From contig CM067081.1 in NCBI GenBank assembly GCA_034008185.1, positions 185,525,510 to 185,589,509 of the forward strand: 64,000 nt of DNA, written 5' to 3'. A program made the position numbers and the translations under genes. Shown here piece after piece: positions 38,920 through 50,800 of this stretch (position 1 is the stretch's first letter; every line of letters begins with the position of its first letter). Under the pieces are notes generated by a model, which made no database searches, was not told the origin of the DNA, and saw only the letters and a list, made by a program, of their open reading frames with translations. This DNA comes from Gorsachius magnificus (taxonomy: Eukaryota > Chordata > Aves > Pelecaniformes > Ardeidae).

Positions 38920-39180
38920 CTCAGCACGGGTGAGTTTTACCCAAATTTATGCGATCGCTGAATAATCAGCAAGTCTCTGACACTCATATTTATGTCTGCA
39001 GGATGCCTGCTTAGAATGTGACACTGAGATGAACATAGGGGAAATGAGATTTGCTAATAAATATGGCAAAAAAAGACATGGGACATAAGGGCATGAGCCA
39101 GAACGGGTTTGTCATTCTCATTTTTCAGTGCACGCACTCTAGCTCCCGGCTATTGCGTTAAAAAACAGACAGACATGGAT
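38920..39180. promoter_or_regulatory. Candidate conserved intronic element
   Basis: Contains the palindrome GCGATCGC (38951-38958), ATATTTATG, several TAAT-type cores and CpGs in an AT-rich setting, just upstream in genomic order of the small PDZ exon (39299-39361). Regulatory role is inferred from look only. Confidence 0.25.
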
Positions 39181-39298
39181 TTTCTCATCGATCACAGTAA
39201 CAAAGAGAACTACCTTCCCTCATTAACAGTCCACAGAGAAGAGGGCACTGCGCGTTTGTCTGCAGAAAGAGTTTAAGGAAGAGTCTATTGTCACATAC

Positions 39299-39361
39299 TT
39301 GCAAAATGCGATCTCCTTCACGGATCCGGCCATCTCTGGCAGCAATGCTGTTTGGATCAAC
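39299..39361 (-). CDS. PDZRN4: PDZRN4-like protein, small exon in the middle of PDZ2
   Basis: A 63-base microexon-like coding exon of 21 codons, phase 0 on both ends. The acceptor is CCATGCAG and the donor CAA|GTATGTG on the minus strand. It encodes VDPNSIAARDGRIREGDRIL then Q, which is the G-R-I-x-x-G-D-x-I-L signature of the PDZ fold (alpha A to beta D), continuous with both neighbours. Confidence 0.95.
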
Positions 39362-41561
39362 CTGCATGGGACAATATCCAGTAACTGAACATGGAAAGAT
39401 TTTTACTGGAAATGACAACAGATGCACAGTTTGAAACAGTAGCATTTTTACTCTGTACAGAGGCAAGCTGAAATTTCCTTTACAGTCATATGAACTCAAC
39501 AGTTCTCTAAATAATTGTATAAGCTTGTTGCAGATAAAAGCCCAAAGACAGAAAGCGTTGGAAGCATATGATTTTCAGATTAATACTTTCCCATGGCACC
39601 ATCAGGCATTAACCTTCAGCTGTCAGAGCACTAAGAATTAATGACAGAACCCCTCTGCTCTGGAAGTTGACTCTGGACTGAGGTGGTTCTGCAGCAGTTG
39701 ATACCTCTATACAAATGGGCTTTGTCTTTGGGAAAGAAGAAGGTTTATTTCTCTTTTGTGGAAACATTTACTTTTAAATGATTGTCTCAGTTACCAATCT
39801 GTTACTTCCTCTGGAATTTTGCAGCTCACGGGGAAACAGCAAAAAACCGCAAAGGATCTATGCAAAAGGGTTGTATAGATCACTCACAGGTACTGTCTAT
39901 CGTTCCTGGTCTGAGTCAGTTAATTTTAAGTTAGTTTAACCTAAATAGATGTTTAGGGCTCCATTAACAATTTATCAAAGTCACTGTAGCTCATCCCTGA
40001 GCAATGACCTACTGTTCATTGCAGGGCAATTCGATCTATCACCTTTCACTTGATGGTTATCTTAAATCATTTATTTTGCCTTGTCATGCCATAAGCTATT
40101 TTTTTCAAACCAAACATTTGAGTTGAGTGTTTGGTTTGCAGGTTACATCCTCTACAGCTGTTAGATATTATTTTCTTCTTGTGCACTGTCATAGAAAAAA
40201 AATTATTCCAAAGTGCTTAATCAGGTACAAGACAATATAACTACATTCATTTAAAAAGGTCTGAGAAATTTCTACCACATAGGAAAAACAGTACATTTCA
40301 GATATAACCTGAATACTTAAGAGATTCCTGCACTTTCTTTGTCTTCACAAGGTCAAACAGACTTTAACAGAAGCACTTATACAACTGGTGGAAGACTTAT
40401 TCTTGGGTAGTTTTACATTAATTCCTCATTCTTGTTCCAAGGCTGTGCTTTTCAGCTTCTTTGACATTGCTGCTGGCCTGTGAATGAGCAGTCTTGTCTT
40501 CATCCCTGTTCACTGATACACACATAGGAGAATTCTCTCTACCTATCCTCTCTGTCCATGAGCTTCACTTAGAATTCAGAATCAGAGAATCATAGAATAC
40601 CTCAGCTTGGAAGGGACCCATAAGGATCATCAAGTCCAACTCCCTGCTCCTCACAGGACTACCTAAAACTAAACTGTATGACTAAGAGAATTGTCCAGAC
40701 CACTTCTCTGGGGAGCCTATTCAAGTGATCGACCACCTTCTTAGCAAAGAATCTTTTTCTAATGTCCAAATTTCATTCAACATGTCATGAAATCGATAAA
40801 TTGGGAACATAGTTCACGCAGGACACTCACCAGTGAGCTTGGACTCACAAGAGTCCTGCTTTATCCAGAACAACAAATCTCTTTGAAATGGCTGGGGACT
40901 CAAAGGGAGCTAGTGTGCCTGGAAGTATCATGGCTGACCCTGTGAAACACTAATGTTTTGTGACCTGTGCTGGATGCCATGTTTTCCTGGTAAAGCCAAT
41001 GAAAAACTGAGGGTTCATCCCATCTCAGTATCCAGCATTCTACTTTTTGTATGGAAAAAAAATTATTAGTCTTTCTGACATATTCCTCTCCCAAGCTACT
41101 CTCTCCACCCACCTGCGGTATGTCTGTTCATACCACAACTGTAACAAACCCACAAATAATAAAATAATGATCATCCGCTGTTACGATTACCGAGGCTATG
41201 GCAGAGGGAGAATGCAAGCAGGGTGTGGAGAAGGTACTTTTCTCCTTAAAAACCGTGCCTGATTTCCCACATAAAGGCAGATTTTTTTCATAATTCAGAC
41301 CATGCTCAGACTGCTTCGTACTTCCCTAACTATGATGTTGTAGTTAAAAGCATTCAGATTAAAGAAGATCACTAGTAATAATCACACTGCTTGGGCAACA
41401 TAATTTAAACTGATCATCTAAATGAACTGAAAGTGACGGGTGCTGCCTGATAGCCGACACTTCTGCTCTCTGGTCTCAGAGCACTTGCTCTTATGTTCAT
41501 TGGCACGTTCAGCCCTCCTCCATGAGCATCTCCCACCCTCCTCCCACCGCCATGTCCTTAC
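39362..41561 (-). other. Intron (2.2 kb) containing a CR1 fragment
   Basis: Bounded by the donor GAG|GTAAGG below 41562 and the acceptor at 39362-39363. A CR1 3' fragment lies at about 40575-40785. No other exon was recognised. Confidence 0.8.
40575..40785 (-). mobile_element. CR1 LINE 3' fragment
   Basis: AGAATCAGAGAATCATAGAATACC then GGAAGGGACC, GATCATCAAGTCCAACTCCC and further CR1 3' sequence in reverse complement (TCTTTTTCTAATGTCC near 40750). Read on the minus strand it ends in the octamer-type GATTCTCTGATTCT tail. A short 5'-truncated copy inserted antisense to nothing, i.e. in the same orientation as the host gene. Confidence 0.88.
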
Positions 41562-41660
41562 CTCACTGACATAGATCCCCGTGTCCTCCTCATCGTCGGT
41601 TCTGTAACAGACAGTCAGCCCCAGCTTCTCCTGGCTGCTAATGCGGCACAGCTCTACCTC
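41562..41660 (-). CDS. PDZRN4: PDZRN4-like protein, exon encoding the start of PDZ2
   Basis: A 99-base, 33-codon exon in phase 0 with acceptor TTTTCTTGTAG and donor GAG|GTAAGG on the minus strand. It encodes [20 protein letters not shown] followed by [19 protein letters not shown] is the carboxylate-binding loop (GLGF-type) and first strands of a PDZ domain. This is the most upstream exon visible; the RING, zinc-finger and first PDZ exons are not in the window. Confidence 0.94.
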
Positions 41661-43971
41661 CTACAAGAAAACACATGGGCTCATATGGTGGGTTTTGCCA
41701 CGGGTGGAAAGAATTGTGTAGCACAAGGGAGCACCAAGCTGCTGACATACTCATACTGCAGGACATACTTGCCATCATACTGTATGACCTACTCATACCG
41801 CCCGGTCTTGAGACACTGTATTTTGTGTGCATCTTTAAGGGGGAAAATATTCTGTGAATTAAGAAGGAAATCCAGGTACATTGCAGGTTCAAGCTATATA
41901 GAAACAGTTCAGTAAGGCATGCCAAACTTTGAGAAATGTGGCTGTTCATCAATTTTGCAGTCCTTTCGCTTTTGGATAATAGAAGCTGACTTATAGTATA
42001 TTACATAGTCATTTTAGTCCTATCACACCAACTATTGATTTATAGGATATAAGACAGACTGGCTACACATCAATCAATCCATCACACAAGTGCCACTCCC
42101 TTCTAACAGCAACCCAAGCCATAAAACAAAACCACAGACTCCCATTAGTAGCATAATTCCTTCCCTGGCCAGTTTAGTGCCATAGCTTCATTGCAGAAGC
42201 TGTTAGATAACAGAAGGATGCTTCAAGGAATCTCCTGTGGAGCTGAACAGCCGTGGCATCCTCCTCAATTGTGAGATGATGCAGAAAACATATTTTTAGT
42301 GCCAGATGTCCCAGCAGTGGCATCTCATGAAAAGTGCAAGTTTTAGGGCAGATGGCACGGTGATAACTACTACATACACCCATCTGAGTTAAGCATCTTT
42401 AGGGTTCCACGGGGGAATCATTCACAAAAATGCAAAGCTGCACTTGGTTTGAACACTGTGAAACAAATAATTGTAATAAAGCATGATGAATCCAATAACA
42501 CAGAGTATTAGCTTGGTTGCAAATGAGAAACTTCAGTTGATATATGTATTTAAAGGGAGTCTGCAAGTGACATTTGGAGCTTAACAGCTTCTGCTTCTCA
42601 TGGCTATGCAAAAAAAGCAGAGAGACAAACCCATGCTTCAGTTCTCAGTCTGTGAAACAGAGCTTGCTCCTCCCCAACCCCAGAGATGTCACGCAGATTA
42701 ATCCATAACCAGGCACGGGGTGCACAACAGTGAGGACTCTCTACTGAGTCCAATCAAGTTGTGGGGACCAGGTGTCGAAATACCACAGCTTGCAGAAAAA
42801 CCTGCATGGGTTAGCCGATGAACCCCATGCCATTTTCATTTCAGCTGAACACCTTTCACAAAGTGCACTACCACAGCTTGCTCCTCTGCTCCCTCACTGA
42901 TGCACACATCTACACGGGGTCAGTACCTGCATAAATCCCATAAATTTCTCCCTGGACTTTGGACATTCAATGTCTTCATGAAAACTAATGTAGAAAATAC
43001 CACTAAATCTGTAGTATTCTTTAGTTTTTCTTAAATACAGCAGGAGTTTTAAATAGAGTGGTAAGAAGTGGAATTAGTTGCCAGTACACGTTATACATCG
43101 GGTTTGAAAGAAGAAACACGGGACCATGTTTTATTAGGGAAGAGAATTGCAGTGACCTGATTTTGGCATTGGGAGTGAAAGTGTGTGTACTGAAGGGAGG
43201 CCTATTCAAAACCCATAATAATTGATGCCTCCAGAGGGAAAGAACACTTGACTAGAACTGTAATATTAGGGAGAAATTACAGTAACAAAATGGCTTCAAT
43301 TACAGCAACAAGGTATAGTTTTAAGGAATAAAGAAGCTTGCGGTCCCTTGGAGGCCTATAAGGAAGCCTAAATACACCATAAAGGACTGAGACTGGGACC
43401 TTTAAATCAAGGCAAATGAGGAGCTGTGCACAAGCTGAAATCCATTGACTTTCACTGTCCTGCCGACACAACCTCCCGTCTCCCCGCGCTGAGGCTGTAC
43501 AGGGGCCCCAAGGACTGCTCTGAACGTATTTTCTTCAGTTGGGAATGACCTTGAAGTTCTTGTGGATGATCTGTCTCAAAATGTTACTACAAAACTGTAC
43601 AAATGTTTCAGGCTTCAAAACAAACTGAATCCTTTCAGTGTGCTGGCTCAATGAGCAGAATAATTTAACCATTTAGGGCACAAAAGAGCAGAGGAAAATG
43701 AGGATGACCCTAGAGGCTCCATCCTGGGACTCCAAGAGGTTTGCTAAAACTGTCTCTGGGAACCAGCTGGTGACAAATCTCAGTGACTAATACCCTCTGA
43801 CTGGGATGCACCAGCCCTGGCTGCACATAGTGCTTGAGTTGCCACAGCTTTCATTTCTCCTCACAGTAAGACAGCTTAGAGCTGAGATCTGTACTCGGTA
43901 CGCTTGGGACTACCTCTTTCCTAAATGACTGTATGTGGCATAGTCCAATGACTGATGGAAGGACATTAGAC

Positions 43972-44084
43972 TAACACCATTAGAAGGGACAGCACGGAAT
44001 CAAACCACAACAGTATTTTTCCTAAATGGATGGTGTGTGATCATTTCAGTTACCATATAAGTCCTCACTACAATGAGGAAATCA
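43972..44084 (+). repeat. 113-base dispersed repeat, copy 1
   Basis: Matches 47762-47874 in the same orientation over 113 bases with no gap and 11 differences (about 90% identity). It begins TAACACCATTAGAAGGGACA. Identity stops sharply on both sides. No known family was recognised. Confidence 0.9.
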
Positions 44085-44694
44085 GTGTGATGACTGCACA
44101 TGGCTGTGGCCACTTAGAAGCTGTAGATACCTACGACTGAGATATTGGTACTTAGTGTTAAAGGCCCAATAAACATTTCATGTTTTTCAGTCTAGGCTCA
44201 GGTACATACTCAAGTAATATCTCATTCAGCATGGGGAAGAAGTTGGATGAGGTCTCTTGCTTTGCATTGGAGGCCATTCCAGACAACTGCCTTTCTCCCA
44301 CTGGACATCTGCACTACTAACCTCATGGCAGCTTTTTTCAGCAAATGCAATACGTCCTGGTCACATTCAAACAAATCAGGGTTGACAAAACATCTTTGGA
44401 AAATTTAAAAACACTTTGCATAAAAAATTAAATCATCTCCGAGCAAAAGCCCACAAGTCTGATCTTTAGCTGTATATAACAAGCGCATCTGAAACAACTT
44501 CAAAAGAAGAGCAGTAACTGAGACACTAGAGAACCTGGACCATCATGGTCAGAAGCATTTGACACTGCATTTTGTGACAGATGCTTTTTAGTGGTTTTTT
44601 TTCCCAACTGGTCTTTAACAGAAGAAACAATAAGTTTGGCAGCAGTAATGAATTTGTAAGAATGTAATTTCCTCCTCTGAAATCCCTTTAGATA

Positions 44695-44702
<8 letters not shown>

Positions 44703-44726
<24 letters not shown>
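44703..44726. repeat. (CA)12 microsatellite
   Basis: Twelve CA units, flanked by CGCG on the left and a GTGTGTGTG run at about 44747 on the right, which could pair with it. Confidence 0.95.
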
Positions 44727-45823
44727 GTTGCTTTCTCTTTGGGTTTTGTGTGTGTGCATGCAGGGACTGAATTGACAGTCTTCAAAATTCAGCATTTTAA
44801 AAATCTGTGAGAAACAATATTTGGGGATTCATGAAGTGTACTGACAGACAGATGGTGGAAGGAAAGGGACTGAGGAGGGAGCTTGGGAGATGACAGCCTC
44901 CCCCTCTTTTGGGCACTCTGGGGGCAGCCGCCTCTCAACACGAACAGTATTCTGCTGCCAAGTGACAGAAATCAATGCCAAATTGCTAAATCTTTGACTC
45001 ACTGCTTTTTTTCTCTGTGTGGGCAGGACAATAATTCAGTGCATTGCCACAGTGAAGACAATACTTTAAAGTGTTTTGCCATAAATTATTTGGTTAAAAG
45101 ATAGACATGGAAATTAGAATAAGGACTATGCTGTCTTGAAATATGGGGATGCAAATTTCCAAGGTAGCTCATTTCTTCAGACATAGAAAAGACAGCAAAG
45201 GGGTGGAGGTCATGCTCTTGAAGGACTGAAACTGGTTATATTGGTCATCCTCCAAAGTGATGGAGTAGTGGCTATAGCCTCTACCTCCCGTTCGCTTCGA
45301 TGATGGAAAACCAGTTTACAGGCTTCCAGCCTCAGGAGACGCAAGACCAAACAAAGAAGGAGCTGTCACCTCTTTGGGGAGGGAAGGCTAAGTTAGTACC
45401 ATAATCTCTCTCAAGTGGTAGCGACGTAGATTACAAATGTCATCAACTGGGCTGTTGGCTTTCTAGAATTGCTGAAAAGAGGTTAAGGGCTATTTGAGAA
45501 GACCTTGTAAAAGTTTGCATCAGTTTGCAGTTATGGTGGATCTTTCTATTAAAAGCTAGATTACAAAGAGTAGATCTGATAGTCTGCTAGAAAACAGACC
45601 ATGAACCTTTCAGTGACTGTTCTTAAACAGACTTTTGGGGGCAAAAAGAGCTCTGAACTCTTCACATTTTCCTTCCACACACTGGAAAACAAATTACAGC
45701 CTAAGAGGGAAGTTGGTAAAGTTTCTTCTTGTCGCACCCAGAAGATGTTGCAGGAGTTATCATCTGATGACCCTGTGGTAGAATAACTGCACACATGGAA
45801 AACTTACTCTGCCTCATTTTTCT

Positions 45824-46264
45824 TTGCTGACCGCTCTGCCAGTGGTCTCTACTAAGGCCATGCGCACCTTTGAATCCTTCCCCCACTTTCTGTCAGGATT
45901 AGCTACTCCCTCTTCAACACTGTTCAACCCATTTACAGTGTGGCTGAGCTCTGCTCCTGCCTCATCACTGCCTGTCTCACCTCCATTTAAACCATCCCAT
46001 CCTGGCACCCTCTCCACAAACACAATCCTTCTATCCTCACCTTCAAAGCCCTTCTCAATTCAGTCTTTCCTAAAGCGACGCCTCACCCCTATTCACAGAC
46101 AGCAGCCTCACTCACCCTTTTCTCCCATTTCCCCTCAAACTTTTCCATTCTCAGTAAGCGCCCACGTCCACACAACCCCTGCATCACCTTCCTTTTACTC
46201 TCACCTTATAACCTATCCTGTTATCTCACCTATAGAAATCTGTAAAAAAATTACTGCCTGGTAA
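45824..46264 (+). other. Pyrimidine-rich stretch with a long open frame
   Basis: About 440 bases are strongly C/T-rich on the plus strand and open for 146 codons, with a Ser/Pro/Thr-rich translation and no recognised domain. Pyrimidine bias removes purine-rich stop codons (TAA, TAG, TGA), which explains the frame. No splice signals or start context support a gene. Confidence 0.4.
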
Positions 46265-47761
46265 TCAGGAAGTCCCATCTACTAAAGTGGCCGCTTCACT
46301 GTGTATGAATCATGCATATAGATGGGCAATACCGAAATAACCTATTATTACTGCCACTTTGTTCTCCTTCCTCTCTGTCATCCGCCGATCCCTTGTCTGT
46401 CTTGCCTCCTCACACTTCTGTGTGATGAGAAGACATTTTTGTACTGGTGGAAAATAAGGCAAACAAGAAATTAGAGCTCAATGCAAATTAGCTGTCATGA
46501 ACAGCAAGCTACGCTCTTCCCAACATAGGAGACGCTCAAAGCCCATAGAAGAACTTCCAGTGTTTGGGGGCAACTGTGTGGCTTTAAAATTCAGAATAAA
46601 CTTGAGATCCAATGTGTCTCTTGCCCAGGAACTGCTGGGGAGTAAATGCATTCAGTGAATCCCTGATGCTCTCTGTGATAATATTATTTCTGTTGATTTT
46701 GACCTACTATATTCACAGAATTAGCAAAGACATTGATTCAGTTCTTTCCATGGAACCGTAACCCTTGGGCTGCTCTAAGTGCAACGGAGGTTTAAGGATA
46801 AAAACATTACCCCAGCTCTAAAGGGTTTAGAGTCCAGTTGCTGGACACTATAATATTGTCCCATTCTATGCCCATTTTTCATTTTTGTCCACTCATGACT
46901 TACTGGCTGTGAAATGCAGTAATACTAGTTAACTGTATGTATTGTAGACCAGTATAACTAAAACAAGTTAATAAATTATTCAACATTATTCTATAGTATG
47001 ACAAAGGTAAACTCTACACTTGGCTACCTCATGTCCAAAGATGACATCCTAGGACTGGGAGCCTACTGAGACTATGCTGACAAGGAAACTTGCTGATCCC
47101 CTTTGCAATTTATCTGTGTAAGGAAATACACCGATCCTTTTGCTGAATGGAAACCTTTAATAAGGAAACCTTAAAAAAGGCTACCATCGCAAATGACAGA
47201 GGATGAACTTATTGATACAAGTAACTGGTTGCAAGATCAAGAAATTTAAATTTTCTGAAAAAATCATTGGGTGTATTTTATATTACTGGGCACATGTTTT
47301 GAGGTTCTTCCCTGGATATTGCTCTGTTCTGAGGAAGAGAAATTTCCCTACCTTCTCAAATTCATCACAGTTTTGAAAAAAAATAGTGAGATCTTGCCTC
47401 ATAAGACAGTTTTGTAGCAGGTTTCCAGAAGTTTTCTGCCTTTAAGTCCCTATTCCCTGTTCAATTGTAACTGCTTTGGTGCAGTCACCTCATGTAAATT
47501 TTTGTGACTTATCTATAAGTGGAAAACAATGCAAACACCACCAGAGTAGCAGGACACAAAAGAATAAATGATTACAGAGTGTTTGAAAGGCACTGTAGAA
47601 ATATTATAAATACTCTACATCCTTCCAATACTCCCTGTCTGCCTTTATAGCAATTGTTGCACACCACTAAAAGGACCAAGAGAGACTATCAAAATCGTAA
47701 TAGCTATTGAGTTCCCTTCACCTGTACAGTATATCAGAGTAATGGGTCCCATGAACTCTGG

Positions 47762-47874
47762 TAACACCATTAGAAGGGACAGCATGGAATCAAAACACAA
47801 CAGTATTATTCCTAAATGGATGTTGTGTGACCATTTCAGTTAACATTTAAGTTCTCATTGCAATGAGAAAATCA
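47762..47874 (+). repeat. 113-base dispersed repeat, copy 2
   Basis: Second copy of the sequence at 43972-44084, 3790 bases further along, same orientation, no indels. See that entry. Confidence 0.9.
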
Positions 47875-48198
47875 TCTCACCGTTGAGACATAGTCAAATA
47901 TCAAATTAATTTTAATAAGTGTTACCCTCTGGCATAACAGAACCTGTCATTCATAGTTCTCGGTTTGTATTTTTGTGACATGGTAAGATAGAGGTTCCTA
48001 AACATGTTCTGTTTATGATATGGTCAACTATTTAATTTCTTAGCATAAACTAGCATCTACCTTGTCCCATTTAACTCCATTATCTTTAGAGGAAAAGAGT
48101 GTCAGCTTTTCATGCTGGCTATATATCAGTATAGCCCAGCCTGTAAAACCAAAACACTGTACTTTCTTTCCTCTCCCCTTCAAACAACTCTCCTGAAT

Positions 48199-48213
48199 GG
48201 GGGGGGGGGGGGG
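48199..48213. repeat. G15 run followed by purine tract
   Basis: Fifteen G bases are followed by AGGGAGGAAGAAAGGAG. The G runs could fold as a G-quadruplex. Simple repeat otherwise. Confidence 0.9.
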
Positions 48214-50689
48214 AGGGAGGAAGAAAGGAGAAGGGAAGTTTTGCTATTTACAAGTGCAAAATCACCAGGTTTTAAATTAGGAGCCAACTCAACAGCACAC
48301 ATATAGCTGTAAGAAAAGGAAGGCACCACAGCACACTGGAGAAGGATTCCTATCTCACCAGAACAAAGATAAAAAGCTGCCAATCTGGACAGTCCTTGCG
48401 TGGTGAAACAAACAGTGCAATTCAGATATGCTTTATCTTCATCCTAAAATGTATGAAAGAGCTGTATCTTGGTTCAAGTCTCTAAGGTGGCTGACAAATT
48501 CCATCTACAAAAGGCCACAGTAATGTAATGTGTTTTAAGGCAAAAGAATTCAGAGAGGCAGTCTATGGAGGTCTCTCTGGGTTCAGCAATTTTTCTGTAC
48601 CATAGGATGATTATTAGTAACTCTTGGATCAAAACCAGATTACAAATTGTTACTAGTTGCTATTATTACAACATCAAGGGAAAAAAATTACAAAAAAATT
48701 GAATGTTATCTTCATAGCTGCCCAGAACAACGCAGTTATCACCACTTAGTGAATTACTGCCCAACACTAAATAAGTGGCCATGTGCATACTCTGAAACAA
48801 CCCCAGGTGTGAGCTGAAACACCTTTATGTTCTACCCCTTTACAGACCATTATCAAGCAGAGCTCCAAACTCTTTACACAATTTACCTCATAGCTGGGAT
48901 GACCTAAGAGTCTGCAAATGCTAAAATACGCCAAGGTTTAGCTGACAGGTTTTATGATTACGTCCTTGGTTTCCTCAGTTTCTTTCACAAGCACTTGTAA
49001 AGCAGCATCCTTGTGCCAGGCTATTTTGTGTTGTAGCCTTGACTGCACGTTCAGAAGAAGTCAAGGCTTATTGAATGCAATGAGTGGACCCAATATCTGA
49101 TGATCCAAGGTGGAGGAGTGTAGTATTTACCATAAATCTTAAGAAAAAAAGAAAACAAAGCCAGAATAATAAAGCAAAATAAGAAAAGAGTAGTTACTTT
49201 TATCTCTGCTTTTTCTTTTTACCTGTAGTAATAGCTGAGGAGCTGTTCTGATGTTCATCTTGCTAATGGTATAATTGACAGAATGATTAACTGAATGAAT
49301 GAAGCACAAAAGGCCAAGAACAGAGTACTTACAGAATGGCTCAATGAAGAATTAACTGAGAAAGTACATTAAGGTCTGATTTATTTTAATAAACTGGTTA
49401 GACTGAAAAAAAAAAATCCTCATCCATCTGAGCTAGTGTCACTCTTCTGAAGCATCAAACAGAAGCGCACAGGGAGTACAGGGACGACACAGAGCTTAAA
49501 ATTAGGATTCACTCTTCAGTATCATCTTGTTTCTGCATCTTTATAGGCGAGATCAACCTCCAGCTTATATGCACAACTGAATTTTGGCTGCTCTTCACAT
49601 TTTCTGTCAGGGTTACTATAAGAAGGTCATTCTGCAAAGTCAGATCACTTTTATCAGCTTCTTGCTAGTGGTTTCTGTAAACTATGGAAACCAAGCAAAG
49701 CTCCCTCTCAAGCTCATAACTATGTTTAGTAATTCCAGCTCTGCAGTTCTTATCTCATCACTGGGAGTGATGTAAGCACCTGGATCGTTATCAGGCAGAG
49801 CTCCAAACAGCTGAGCATCCTGGCTGCATCTTGCTAATCACATTCACTTTCTTGGTCTCTTCCTCCACATAACTGGAACGCTATTCTTTTCCAGGCTGCC
49901 AAATCAATGGTCATTTACCTTGCTACATTCTATAACATTTAACCTTCATAATGCTGCACACTTGTCATCACTGACAAGTAATTCTGTTTGTGAAATAAAA
50001 ATAAATAATACAAACAGAACCAGAGCTATCCCTTCACTCTTCTTACAGGAACAGTTCAATCTAATGATGTGCTAGGAGAGTAGAGAGCTAACAGTGGAGC
50101 TACTAAAAAGAAAAATTCATCTCAAATTCAGAAGTGATGAGAATGGTATTACACGTTACATAAAAGCATACGTTGCAAATGAAAAAAACAGGAAACAACA
50201 GCCTGGGTTTGCAATAAAAAAGCATCATCAGCAGAATAAATGGTGTTCTTTAGACTTCCTTTTATGACACCATTTATTTCACCTCTGAATTTGTACCACG
50301 CAGTAGGAATTGTGACTGTCACATACAAATGATCAGGGTAAGACCACACACTTAAAACAGACGCTTGGTGTTTTAAACAGATATCGCTTTTCACCTTCCC
50401 CAGATCATATTTCCAACTCTCTCAGCTAGGATTTCTTTAGCAGTTACATCTTTAACAGTGACCAGAAGTAATTTGAGGAAACTCAGAAGAAAATACGTGT
50501 AAATCCTAGCATCAGTAGAAGTCATCACAACAATCTATTTTAAATATGATGAAACATTTTTTTCCTATGGGCTACCTATCTCTGTTTACATTAAGAGAAT
50601 CTGTAGTGCCTCCAAAGCACATTTAACAAAGTAAATGCATTTTAAGGGAGGTATTTTCTTTTCAGGCTTGTTAAATGTTTAATTGTTTA

Positions 50690-50800
50690 CTTGTGTGTGC
50701 ATGTGCCTGTGTGTGCGGAGGGGAGGTAGTATGTGTGTGTAGATTTGTGTATATGAGTATACGGGTACATACAGTGTGTATATATCTGTGTGTAAGTAAG
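50690..50800. repeat. Degenerate TG-rich tract
   Basis: Imperfect TG and TATG units (GTGTGTGCATGTGCCTGTGTG and onward). Low-complexity sequence. Confidence 0.75.

Larger units (their letters stand above)
35719..39298 (-). other. Intron (3.6 kb) with possible regulatory blocks
   Basis: Two stretches look like conserved non-coding DNA and are listed separately (35750-36260 and 38920-39180). A GC-rich patch at 36850-37110 opens frames on all strands by composition. A C-rich run lies at 38838-38855. No additional exon is supported. Confidence 0.75.

Noticed and set aside
45824..46264. Possible Ser/Pro-rich protein gene
   Set aside because: Pyrimidine bias explains the missing stops; reported only as a compositional feature.
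48849..49808. Similar phrases TTATCAAGCAGAGCTCCAAAC and TTATCAGGCAGAGCTCCAAAC about 940 bases apart
   Set aside because: Only about 21 bases match and flanks do not align convincingly, so a duplication could not be supported by eye.
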